A DNA stretch of 64,000 nucleotides, from assembly GCA_947644595.1 (NCBI GenBank), contig CANSAE010000006.1:62001-126000 (forward strand), given 5' to 3'. A model generated the notes under the pieces. It saw only the letters and a program-made list of their open reading frames with translations. It ran no database searches and had not been told where the DNA came from. The DNA is from an uncultured Clostridia bacterium. Its GTDB lineage: Bacteria; Bacillota; Clostridia; Oscillospirales; Oscillospiraceae. Of the stretch, positions 43,388 to 51,300 are shown one piece after another. The first letter of the stretch is position 1; every line of letters starts with the position of its first letter. The position numbers and the translations under genes were made by a program.

Positions 43388-44629
43388 TTATGCGCTTACA
43401 TCCAGCATAGTCCCGAGAAATACCGGGACCATTGCCTGCGTGTCTACGATCATATACACGAACGGCCGGTCCAGCGTCACCCGCTTGGGTTCTTCCATGG
43501 GTGCTCCTTCCGCATTCATCTCCACCGCCGTGACCGCGCCGGCCTTTGTGCCCCGCTCATCTACTTTGATGTAGGTCTTATGGATCACATCATTGATGAA
43601 CAGCGGGCCGTTGTCTGACGTGCCCATGGCCGTAAAATCAGCGGTCTCCGAATCGAACGCATCTGTCACGCCCATGGCCTGCAAGGTCTCCGCCAGGCTC
43701 ATGGCCGATTCCGTCTCAAACTTCGGCAGGGATACGATGACCTTTTCCCCGGTAGCAGCGGTCAGCGTGTCATGGAGCGTTTTTCCTGTCATTTGGCTGA
43801 GATACTCCTGAATATCCATTCCCTCATTCGGCAGCAGAGCGGCGAAAGCGTATTTCCCATCGGCATAGGATTTCAGAAAACCTGTGGCACTGCCGTCATT
43901 CAAATAGCGGTACTCCTCGGAGTGCAGGAAGTCCGTTTCCCGGGCCGTTCCGTCCGCAGCCACAAACACAGCTTTCCACACCTGGTTTTCCTCGTAAATA
44001 TTCTGCCACTCCGCTTCAAATGCCAGGGCGTTGACAAGATAGAGTACCGCTTCGGCAGGAATTTTATCAAGTACACCATCGATCATGCCGTCTGTATGAT
44101 GTTTGACCCAATCATTGATTTCCCGCACTGTGGATGTATCAAAAGGCGCTTTCAAGGCTCCCGCGCCGTACCAATCTGCGTTTGCCTGGAGAAAATCCGG
44201 TTCCACACGCAACCGCTCATCGTCCCGCAGCCAAATGGAATTGGCCAAGCTCAGCGTATATCGCTCCCCCTGGGGCAGACCTTTGGCGTAAGCATACAGG
44301 TAACGGTTCAATGTGGCTAGGTCCATGCCGAACAGTGCCTCCATTTGACGCAGTGTCTCCCCTTTCGCGCCGTTGGCTGTCATGCCCAAGGCGCACAGGA
44401 CCGACAGCGGCGAAAGCAAGGTGTTTTCCTCCGCCGCAGTCTGCTGCAACAGCTTCACGGCAAAGTCCGTTACGACCGTCGCTTCCGGACCGGTCACATC
44501 AATGCTGGTTTTCATATCTCCGGCCTGCACACCGGTCATCAAATCTGCCGCTCTGACTGATGCACAGCCCGTCAGCGCACCCATAAGCAGCGCACCGCAT
44601 AACAACAAGGCAGTCAGACGTCGTTTCAT
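43388..44629 (-). CDS. Serpin lipoprotein (serine protease inhibitor)
   Basis: A 413-residue protein with a lipoprotein signal peptide (LLLCGALLMGALTGC, lipobox LTGC), so probably anchored outside the membrane. The serpin fold is indicated by NTLLSPLSVLCALGMTANGA, ANSIWLRDDERLRVEPDFLQ, YLVNALAFEAEWQNIYEENQ, IHKTYIKVDERGTKAGAVTA (the hinge of the reactive loop) and the C-terminal DRPFVYMIVDTQAMVPVFLG. The reactive loop lies around AVEMNAEGAPMEEPKRVT; the inhibited protease cannot be named. Gut bacterial serpins are thought to block host or competitor proteases. It converges with the SLH gene. Confidence 0.94.
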   Translation of the reverse strand: MKRRLTALLLCGALLMGALTGCASVRAADLMTGVQAGDMKTSIDVTGPEATVVTDFAVKLLQQTAAEENTLLSPLSVLCALGMTANGAKGETLRQMEALFGMDLATLNRYLYAYAKGLPQGERYTLSLANSIWLRDDERLRVEPDFLQANADWYGAGALKAPFDTSTVREINDWVKHHTDGMIDGVLDKIPAEAVLYLVNALAFEAEWQNIYEENQVWKAVFVAADGTARETDFLHSEEYRYLNDGSATGFLKSYADGKYAFAALLPNEGMDIQEYLSQMTGKTLHDTLTAATGEKVIVSLPKFETESAMSLAETLQAMGVTDAFDSETADFTAMGTSDNGPLFINDVIHKTYIKVDERGTKAGAVTAVEMNAEGAPMEEPKRVTLDRPFVYMIVDTQAMVPVFLGTMLDVSA

Positions 44630-44714
44630 GTTGCATCATCCTTTCTGTTTGTTAGACGTGCCGCATAGAAAAAGGTTCCCATATTGACAAAAAACAAATA
44701 ATTGCCGCTTTCCA

Positions 44715-44742
44715 TTGACAAAATAAAATAGTATGCTATAGT
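44715..44742 (+). promoter_or_regulatory. Promoter of the PTS IIC-like gene
   Basis: TTGACA at 44715-44720, 16 bp, TATAGT at 44737-44742, with a TG extended -10. It lies 56 bases before the start codon. Confidence 0.75.
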
Positions 44743-44778
44743 ATCCTTTACAGGTGTCTTGACATTTATAAAGGATAC
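44741..44778 (+). promoter_or_regulatory. Ten-base inverted repeat over the transcription start
   Basis: GTATCCTTTA (44741-44750) and TAAAGGATAC (44769-44778) form a perfect inverted repeat around an 18-base centre, starting at the end of the -10 box. It could be an operator for a dimeric regulator or a 5' hairpin in the mRNA. Confidence 0.5.
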
Positions 44779-44797
44779 TTCTTGTTTGGAGGTTCGT

Positions 44798-45865
44798 ATG
44801 AAGGAATTTTTGGAGAGAAAAAATATTGAGATTTCCCTGAAGCGCTACGGCATCGACGCGCTGGGCGCTATGGCACAGGGTCTGTTCTGCTCCCTGCTCA
44901 TCGGCACCATCATCAAAACTCTGGGGCAGCAGCTGGGCATCGCATATTTAGTGGACATCGGTACTTATGCCATGGCGGTGTCCGGACCTGCTATGGCAGT
45001 GGCCATCGGCTACGCGCTGAAGGCCGACCCCATGGTGCTGTTCTCCCTGGTGGCAGTGGGCTGGGCGGCCAACGCCGAGGGCGGCGCAGGCGGTCCGTTG
45101 GCCGTGCTCATCATCGCCATCATTGCTGCGGAATTCGGTAAGGCGGTCTCAAAAGAGACAAAAGTAGATATTCTGGTCACACCTTTTGTGACGATTTTCA
45201 TCGGTGTGGCGCTGGCAAAGCTCATTGCGCCGCCTATCGGAAGTCTGGCAAACGCCTTCGGCACCCTGATTGTGAAAACAACGGAATTACAGCCGTTCTG
45301 GATGGGCATTGCCGTATCTGTGCTGGTGGGCATTGCGCTGACGCTGCCCATCTCTTCCGCTGCCATTTGTGCATCCTTCGGACTGGTCGGGCTGGCTGGC
45401 GGCGCCGCCGTGGCCGGCTGCTGCGCTCAAATGGTGGGCTTCGCGGTGATGAGCTTCCGGGAAAACCGCTGGGGCGGTCTGGTGAGCCAGGGACTGGGCA
45501 CCTCCATGCTGCAAATGGGCAATATCGTACGCAACCCCCGCATCTGGATCCCGCCCACGCTGGCCTCCGCCGTCACCGGTCCCATCGCCACCTGCGTATT
45601 TAAGCTGCAGATGAACGGCGCGGCCATCAACTCCGGTATGGGGACGTGCGGCCTTTGCGGGCCCATCGGCGTATGGACCGGTTGGCTGGCGCCCAGTGAG
45701 AAAGCCGTGGAAATGGGCGCTTCCGTCATCAGTCCCACAGGCTTTGACTGGATAGGAATGGCGCTGGTATGTTTCATCCTTCCCGCAGTACTGACCTGGG
45801 CGTTCGGTCTTTTCTTCCGTAAGATCGGATGGATCCGGGAAGGCGATCTGACGCTGGAAAATTGA
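44798..45865 (+). CDS. PTS EIIC-like (PTS_EIIC_2 type) membrane permease
   Basis: A 355-residue, very hydrophobic protein with about ten membrane helices and many Gly/Ala stretches (VSGPAMAVAIGYALKADPMV, AAICASFGLVGLAGGAAVAG, FKLQMNGAAINSGMGTCGLC). It resembles stand-alone EIIC-type permeases of clostridia and lactobacilli, which lack EIIA/EIIB domains and whose substrate is unknown. No PTS partner is adjacent. ATG 44798 has TTTGGAGG upstream and is preferred over the frame to 44759. Confidence 0.75.
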   Translation: MKEFLERKNIEISLKRYGIDALGAMAQGLFCSLLIGTIIKTLGQQLGIAYLVDIGTYAMAVSGPAMAVAIGYALKADPMVLFSLVAVGWAANAEGGAGGPLAVLIIAIIAAEFGKAVSKETKVDILVTPFVTIFIGVALAKLIAPPIGSLANAFGTLIVKTTELQPFWMGIAVSVLVGIALTLPISSAAICASFGLVGLAGGAAVAGCCAQMVGFAVMSFRENRWGGLVSQGLGTSMLQMGNIVRNPRIWIPPTLASAVTGPIATCVFKLQMNGAAINSGMGTCGLCGPIGVWTGWLAPSEKAVEMGASVISPTGFDWIGMALVCFILPAVLTWAFGLFFRKIGWIREGDLTLEN

Positions 45866-45867
45866 AT

Positions 45868-45905
45868 AAAAAATGCCCCTGCACAAATGTGCAGGGGCAT
45901 TTTTT
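45868..45905. terminator. Bidirectional terminator
   Basis: AAAAAATGCCCCTGCAC / GTGCAGGGGCATTTTTT, 17-bp perfect stem with AAAT loop, between convergent genes. Confidence 0.95.
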
Positions 45906-47007
45906 ATTCCTCTGTCTGGGTCCAGCTCAGCAGCAGCCAGCTGCGGTCACCCAAGGCGGTGTAGGCCACGGGAACAAAACGGTCAGCAGTTTTTACATCA
46001 TTCTGCATATAGCTCAGCGCACGTTCCAGATCGGAATCAATACTGGCCCGCTCGCTGGCACAATACACCCGGTCGTATACCCGGAGCATCAGGTCCATAT
46101 CCTGCCCATTGCCGCCCACGCCATTGCGCAGGGCATCCGCCGAGCAGCGAAGGGAAAGCTTGATGCTGTCCCCCACAGTCTTTTCCATATAGGTACTGAA
46201 GCTGGATACGGCAGAAACCGCATCCGGCGGCGTGGTCATAGTCTGGCTGTAGACCAGGTCCGTGGCTTCCGGATGGGCGGCATAGGTGAGCATCACCTCG
46301 TCAAAGCCCATAGCGGACAGTTCCAGGCACAAATCGGAAATGTACGTCCGCAGCTCCGGGCTGTAGGGGTCCAGCCATGCGCCGGCCTCCGAGCGGTAGA
46401 CCTCGCCGCTCTGGGTCTTCAGCGCCAGGTTCGTGTTCCGCGAGGCCAACAGGTCGTCTACGCAGCAGGCCAGGTCCGCCACCAGGTACACCCCCCGCTC
46501 CTTCAGTGCCGACACCTGCCCGGCCAGGTCGAAGTCTCCGTTCAGGCCATAGGCACGGGCCATTTCCACGCCGGAGGCATAGCTGAGCTGCCCGCTCTGG
46601 GGTTTGAGCTCCAGCACCAGGCCGTTGGCATTGTTGATTTCCAGCCTGTTCACATAGCTCGTCAGGCCGGTCTCTGTGATTTCTCCGGCAGGGACATAGA
46701 TGGCTTTCAGCGCCGTAATCCCCTGCCCCGCATCCGTTCGCACGGCGGAGAAATCGTAGCCGTCCAGCACCAAAGATGCATCCACAGAGGGCCGGTAGGT
46801 ATCGATGGTCTCGTTGTTTACCAGCGCTTCCTCTTCCATAAACGGCAGGACTACCCGCAGGCTGCCCTGACCGTACACAATATATTTTTGCAGAGATGTA
46901 AATAACAGCAAAAAGCCGCCGATCAGCAGCACCAGCACAACCACCGGTATAATGATCCAGTTTCGTTTTCGTTTTACGGGATAGACATCCCTCTTGCCGT
47001 ACTTCAT
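45904..47007 (-). CDS. Membrane-anchored putative glycoside hydrolase (DUF4015 type)
   Basis: A 367-residue protein with an N-terminal membrane anchor (WIIIPVVVLVLLIGGFLLLF, about 17-37) and an extracellular TIM-barrel-like domain. It contains GITALKAIYVPAGEI, NANGLVLELKP, YLVADLACCVDDLLA and WLDPYSPELRTYISDLCLEL with FDEVMLTY, as in the putative glycoside hydrolase family around DUF4015. Substrate unknown, perhaps a cell-wall or surface glycan. Its start overlaps the rpiB stop by four bases. Confidence 0.75.
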   Translation of the reverse strand: MKYGKRDVYPVKRKRNWIIIPVVVLVLLIGGFLLLFTSLQKYIVYGQGSLRVVLPFMEEEALVNNETIDTYRPSVDASLVLDGYDFSAVRTDAGQGITALKAIYVPAGEITETGLTSYVNRLEINNANGLVLELKPQSGQLSYASGVEMARAYGLNGDFDLAGQVSALKERGVYLVADLACCVDDLLASRNTNLALKTQSGEVYRSEAGAWLDPYSPELRTYISDLCLELSAMGFDEVMLTYAAHPEATDLVYSQTMTTPPDAVSAVSSFSTYMEKTVGDSIKLSLRCSADALRNGVGGNGQDMDLMLRVYDRVYCASERASIDSDLERALSYMQNDVKTADRFVPVAYTALGDRSWLLLSWTQTEE

Positions 47008-47447
47008 TCGTTCCCGCTTTCTATCTCGCCCAGCAGCGCTACGCGCCTGGCATGGCGGCCGCCTTCAAATTCGTTTTCCAAAAAGGTATCCACGATCTTC
47101 AGCGCCAGACCGGGGCCCACCACCCGGGCACCCAGGGCCAGGACATTGGCGTTGTTATGCTTCCGGGTCATCTCCGCGGAGAAGCAGTCTCCGCACAGGG
47201 CGGCACGCACACCCTTGACCTTATTGGCCGCGATGGAAATGCCGATGCCGGTGCCGCACACGACGATGCCCAGCGCGCATTCCTCGGAGGCCACCGCCCG
47301 GCCCACAGCCTCACCATAGACAGGATAGTCACAGCTCTCCTCCGTATAGGTCCCATAGTCTTTATAGGCAAGCTGTTTTTCGTCCAGATGCTTCATGATC
47401 TCCTGTTTCAGTGCGAAACCGCCGTGGTCACACCCCAATGCTATCAT
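47004..47447 (-). CDS. rpiB: Ribose-5-phosphate isomerase B / RpiB-LacA-LacB family
   Basis: A 147-residue sugar-phosphate isomerase, pentose phosphate pathway. It starts MIALGCDHGGFALKQEIMKH and contains DYPVYGEAVGRAV, GIVVCGTGIGISIAANKVKG with the catalytic Cys, and RKHNNANVLALGARVVG. The open frame continues to 47747, but ATG 47447 has AAGGAG eight bases upstream and gives the canonical N-terminus. It overlaps the glycoside hydrolase start. Confidence 0.94.
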   Translation of the reverse strand: MIALGCDHGGFALKQEIMKHLDEKQLAYKDYGTYTEESCDYPVYGEAVGRAVASEECALGIVVCGTGIGISIAANKVKGVRAALCGDCFSAEMTRKHNNANVLALGARVVGPGLALKIVDTFLENEFEGGRHARRVALLGEIESGNE

Positions 47448-47506
47448 GACAACCGCTCCTTTTTCATCATTGTTCCTATTATATAACCGTTTTTCTCTTC
47501 CGTCAA

Positions 47507-49270
47507 TCAAATTGGCCAGGATGGGAGCCATTTCAGGTATGTGGTCATTCCCGTCTCCGTCCCGGTAAGTACCGGAGAGAAGGCCGCAAAGAGCATCACC
47601 GATATCAGTGCTACCGCGTACATGGCGTACCGCCCCTGCTTTCCCGCGCGGCGCAGAACGTCCAGCACATAACACACCGCCAAAGTCAAAAACACTGTGC
47701 AGGCGAAGTAATGGTACTCGAAGGTGATGCGCCTCACAAACATCCAAGGTACGATTTGAGCCAGATAACCGATGAGAATGAAGGCCGCCCGTTTATCCCG
47801 CCGCCAAAAGGTGAGATAGCCCATGCCCACCATGGCAAACAGGCCGCCCCAGCACAAAAGCGGACTGACAAAACAGGCAATGGCGGATTTCGTCCTCTCT
47901 CCGTAATGAAGATAGTACAAAATCGGTCGGGCGTCAAATATCCATTGATACCAGCGAGAGGAATAGGGGTGCGTGGCATCTACCCCCACATGGTAGGTAA
48001 ACATGGACACCTGATTGTCCCATACCAGCTTGATATACTTCGGGTCCAGATACATACCCGGGCCGGATAAACCGACGGCTTTGCCGTAGGGATAATAGCT
48101 GGCGTAATAAATCACGCCGGGAATGGCCACAAAAAAGAGCAGGCAAAACAGGATATTTTCCGCCAGAACGCGGAAGTCCTGCTCCTTTTTCAACCGGAAT
48201 ATCCAGTGCAGCAGCCAGATCACCGCCAGGCCCGCACCGGCATAGATGCAGGTCCATTTGCTGGCCGCTCCCAGACCGAAAGCAATGCCCGATAAAGCCA
48301 GGCAGGAGAGCTTCCGTTCTGTAACGAAGCGGTACATGAAGTAGTACATGAGCAGGATGAACAGCACTGCGTAGCTGTCAATGGTGGCCAGCCGGGTCTG
48401 GACAAAGTGCATAAAATCAAACCCGAAAATCACCGTGCCACATCCGGATAAAGCCGTATTGCCGAACAGCCGCTTCAAAAACGCGTACAGCACCGGAAGC
48501 ATCAGCACCCCAGCCAGGGTCCCCATACTCCGCCAGCCGAAGGGCGTCATGCCAAACAGTCGAATACCCGCGGATAATATCAGTTTCCCCAGGGGCGGAT
48601 GGGAGGTCTCGTAGGGGTACACACCCTGGATGTGCTCGTAGGCCGTGCGGGCGTGATAGATCTCATCAAAATATGTGCTGTTGAGATAGGACGGCTCCGC
48701 CGGAACAACCTCCGGTTCATCAACGAGTGCCGCGCCGTTTTCGTCCTCCGCGGTTAGGGGCAGGGCCGTCCCAACGCCGTCCCGCAGTACAAAGGCGCCC
48801 ATATACAGCTCCCGGTCCGCGGTCAGACGCACATAGCGGGCGGTGAACGGCTCAATTTCTGCCCGCTGCCAGGCAAACAGGGCGGAATATTTCTGTTCAA
48901 TAGACGCAAGCTCAGTGAATTCCTCACCGTCCTGAGAAACGGAGAGCGTGTAATACCCTGTATGCAAGCCGGTATAAAACAACACCTCATCCACCTGAGA
49001 CGACTGCTCCAACTCCAGCGTCACACTGTCTCCGCCCTGTGCAAAATGGGCAAAGGTCTGGGGCGCGGCAGTATCTCCCAAGCCCCAAAAGGCCCGGATG
49101 GCATAGGCCAGCGTGATGACAGCCAGCACCAGTACGTCCCGCCGGGTCAGATGTCGCTCCTCCCCTGCTGGAGCCAGTCCGCCTACTGCCAGCGCCGCCG
49201 TAAAGCGGTAGCCCAGCAGCACAATGAAAAGAATCAGCAAAATCATACATGTGTATGTTATGTAAATCAT
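47507..49270 (-). CDS. PMT/dolichyl-phosphate-mannose-type glycosyltransferase with inserted F5/8-C-like domain
   Basis: A 587-residue polytopic membrane protein. After an N-terminal helix, residues about 70-165 resemble a discoidin-like (F5/8 type C) domain (LELEQSSQVDEVLFYTGLHT and FTARYVRLTADRELYMGAFV). Next is the PMT catalytic motif YFDEIYHARTAYEH with HPPLGKLILSAGIRLFG, then about ten helices. Such enzymes transfer sugars from polyprenyl phosphates to proteins or glycans outside the membrane. ATG 49270 (AGGAG upstream) is chosen over the frame to 49339. Confidence 0.85.
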   Translation of the reverse strand: MIYITYTCMILLILFIVLLGYRFTAALAVGGLAPAGEERHLTRRDVLVLAVITLAYAIRAFWGLGDTAAPQTFAHFAQGGDSVTLELEQSSQVDEVLFYTGLHTGYYTLSVSQDGEEFTELASIEQKYSALFAWQRAEIEPFTARYVRLTADRELYMGAFVLRDGVGTALPLTAEDENGAALVDEPEVVPAEPSYLNSTYFDEIYHARTAYEHIQGVYPYETSHPPLGKLILSAGIRLFGMTPFGWRSMGTLAGVLMLPVLYAFLKRLFGNTALSGCGTVIFGFDFMHFVQTRLATIDSYAVLFILLMYYFMYRFVTERKLSCLALSGIAFGLGAASKWTCIYAGAGLAVIWLLHWIFRLKKEQDFRVLAENILFCLLFFVAIPGVIYYASYYPYGKAVGLSGPGMYLDPKYIKLVWDNQVSMFTYHVGVDATHPYSSRWYQWIFDARPILYYLHYGERTKSAIACFVSPLLCWGGLFAMVGMGYLTFWRRDKRAAFILIGYLAQIVPWMFVRRITFEYHYFACTVFLTLAVCYVLDVLRRAGKQGRYAMYAVALISVMLFAAFSPVLTGTETGMTTYLKWLPSWPI

Positions 49271-49350
49271 ATTGCGTTCGCTCCTATGTTTGGTATCATA
49301 CACTATTTTTCCAGGAATGTCCACCTTAGAGCCGTCCATTCACTTTTCTA

Positions 49351-49379
49351 TTGTAAAATGACGAAAAAATGTATATAAT
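49351..49379 (+). promoter_or_regulatory. Promoter of glnS
   Basis: TTGTAA at 49351-49356, 17 bp, TATAAT at 49374-49379, 27 bases before the glnS ATG. Confidence 0.75.
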
Positions 49380-49406
49380 GTTCCTACCAACAGGAAGGTG
49401 AAAAAG

Positions 49407-51095
49407 ATGGAAGAAACCACCAGTAATTTTATCGAAGCATTCATTGATGAAGATACCGCTCCCGGCGGGCAGTACGCGGGGATGCAGGTCCATACCCGGT
49501 TCCCCCCGGAGCCCAACGGCTATCTGCACATCGGCCATGCCAAGGCCATTTTCGTGGACTTCGGCACGGCGGAAAAATATCAGGGCCTGTGCAACCTGCG
49601 GATGGACGATACGAACCCCTCCAAAGAGGATGTGGAGTACGTGGAGGCCATCCAAGAGGATATCCGCTGGCTGGGCTATGACTGGGGCGACCGCTTCTAC
49701 TACGCCTCGGATTATTTTGAAAAGATGTACGAGTGTGCCGTGGAACTCATCCAAAAAGGGCTGGCCTATGTGTGTGAGCTGACACCGGAGGAATTCCGGG
49801 AGTACCGGGGCGATGTAAATACCCCCGCCCGCTCTCCCTGGCGGGACAGGCCTGTGGAGGAAAGTCTCGATTTGTTCGCCCGGATGCGTGCGGGGGAATT
49901 TCCCAGCGGAAAGTATACCCTCCGGGCCAGAATCGACTTGGCCAGCGGCAACTTCAATATGCGCGACCCGGTCATTTACCGCATCAACCATGCCCACCAT
50001 CATCGGCAGGGGGACAAGTGGTGCATCTATCCCATGTACGACTTCGCCCACCCCATTGAAGACGCCATGGAAGGCATCACCCATTCCCTGTGCTCCCTTG
50101 AATTTGAGGACCACCGGCCCCTGTACGACTGGGTGGTGGAGCACGTGTCCATCCCGTACCACAAGCCCCGGCAAATTGAGTTTGCCCGCTTGGGCATCAA
50201 CTACACGGTGATGAGCAAGCGCAAGCTCCGCCAGTTAGTGGAGGAAGGCCGGGTCTCCGGCTGGGACGACCCCCGGATGCCCACCCTGTGCGGCCTGCGC
50301 CGGAGAGGCTACACGCCTTTGTCCATCCGGAATTTCTCCGCGCGAAACGGCGTGTCCAAGGTCACGTCCACGGTAGAATTCGGCTTTTTGGAACACTGTT
50401 TGCGGGAGGACCTGAACGACCATGCCCAGCGGGTCATGGCTGTGCTACGGCCCATCAAGATCACCATCACCAACTATCCCGAGGGGCAAAGCGAGACCCT
50501 GACGGTGGAGAATAACCCCTTGGACGAATCCGCCGGTACCCGGGACATCACTTTCTCCCGACACTTGTATATCGAGGCCGACGATTTTCTGGAGATCCCC
50601 GTCCCCAAATATAAGCGCCTCACCCCCGGCGGTCCGGAGTGTCGGCTGAAGGGAGCCTATCTCATCACCTGCACCGGCTGTGTGAAGGACGATGCCGGAA
50701 ATGTGGTGGAAGTGCTGGCTGAGTACGACCCGGAAAGTCGGGGCGGTAATCCCGCCGACGGCCGGAAGGTCAAAGGCGCGACCATCCACTGGGTAGACGA
50801 GGCCACCGCCGTGGACGCGGAGGTGCGGCTGTACGATAATCTCTTCTCCGACCCAGACCCCGACGGCGGGGAGAAAAATTTCCTGGACCATCTGAACCCA
50901 GACAGTCTGGAAATCCTCACCGGCTGCAAGGTGGAGGCCGGTTTAGCTGGCGTCCCTATGCCTCAGCCTGGCAAGACCGCTGAAGGCTACCAGTTCCTGC
51001 GGCAGGGGTATTTCTGTCTGGATAACCGGGATGCAAAGCCGGGACATCTGGTATTTAACCGCTCCGTAGCGCTGAAAGACGGCTTCAAGCCTTGA
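49407..51095 (+). CDS. glnS: Glutaminyl-tRNA synthetase
   Basis: A 562-residue class I aminoacyl-tRNA synthetase. The HIGH motif is in RFPPEPNGYLHIGHAKAI at about residue 33 and the KMSKS-like VMSKRKLRQLV near 270. MRDPVIYRINHAHHHRQGDK and YDFAHPIEDAMEGITHSLCS are typical of GlnRS. The C-terminal anticodon-binding beta-barrels occupy about 340-560. AGGAAGG lies eight bases ahead of ATG 49407, better than the GTG at 49398. A GlnRS means this organism can charge Gln directly, though many clostridia use the GatCAB route. Confidence 0.95.
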   Translation: MEETTSNFIEAFIDEDTAPGGQYAGMQVHTRFPPEPNGYLHIGHAKAIFVDFGTAEKYQGLCNLRMDDTNPSKEDVEYVEAIQEDIRWLGYDWGDRFYYASDYFEKMYECAVELIQKGLAYVCELTPEEFREYRGDVNTPARSPWRDRPVEESLDLFARMRAGEFPSGKYTLRARIDLASGNFNMRDPVIYRINHAHHHRQGDKWCIYPMYDFAHPIEDAMEGITHSLCSLEFEDHRPLYDWVVEHVSIPYHKPRQIEFARLGINYTVMSKRKLRQLVEEGRVSGWDDPRMPTLCGLRRRGYTPLSIRNFSARNGVSKVTSTVEFGFLEHCLREDLNDHAQRVMAVLRPIKITITNYPEGQSETLTVENNPLDESAGTRDITFSRHLYIEADDFLEIPVPKYKRLTPGGPECRLKGAYLITCTGCVKDDAGNVVEVLAEYDPESRGGNPADGRKVKGATIHWVDEATAVDAEVRLYDNLFSDPDPDGGEKNFLDHLNPDSLEILTGCKVEAGLAGVPMPQPGKTAEGYQFLRQGYFCLDNRDAKPGHLVFNRSVALKDGFKP

Positions 51096-51101
51096 AAATC
51101 G

Positions 51102-51141
51102 TAAAAGGAGGCAACAACGAACTGTTGTTGCCTCCTTTTTT
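51102..51141 (+). terminator. Terminator of glnS
   Basis: AAAAGGAGGCAACAAC / GTTGTTGCCTCCTTTT, 16-bp perfect stem and T tail. Confidence 0.94.
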
Positions 51142-51214
51142 CTTGTGTGGTAGAAAATTTGTTTTTTTGCCAATTATTTTTGTAAAAAATATATATATTT
51201 TCTGCAAAGTTTAA

Positions 51215-51244
51215 TTGACAAAAAACTATCAATAGGTGTATCAT
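51215..51244 (+). promoter_or_regulatory. Promoter of the Ntn-hydrolase gene
   Basis: TTGACA at 51215-51220, 18 bp, TATCAT at 51239-51244. The preceding 60 bases are very AT-rich and might act as an UP element. Confidence 0.65.
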
Positions 51245-51300
51245 AAGGTTGGATTTCCAAAAAATAGCGTTTTGAGAACGCATAAAGGAGAGATTGTATC

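Noticed and set aside
47448..47747. N-terminal extension of the rpiB frame
   Set aside because: It overlaps the 3' end of the PMT gene region out of frame. The RpiB family begins at 47447 with a good ribosome site.
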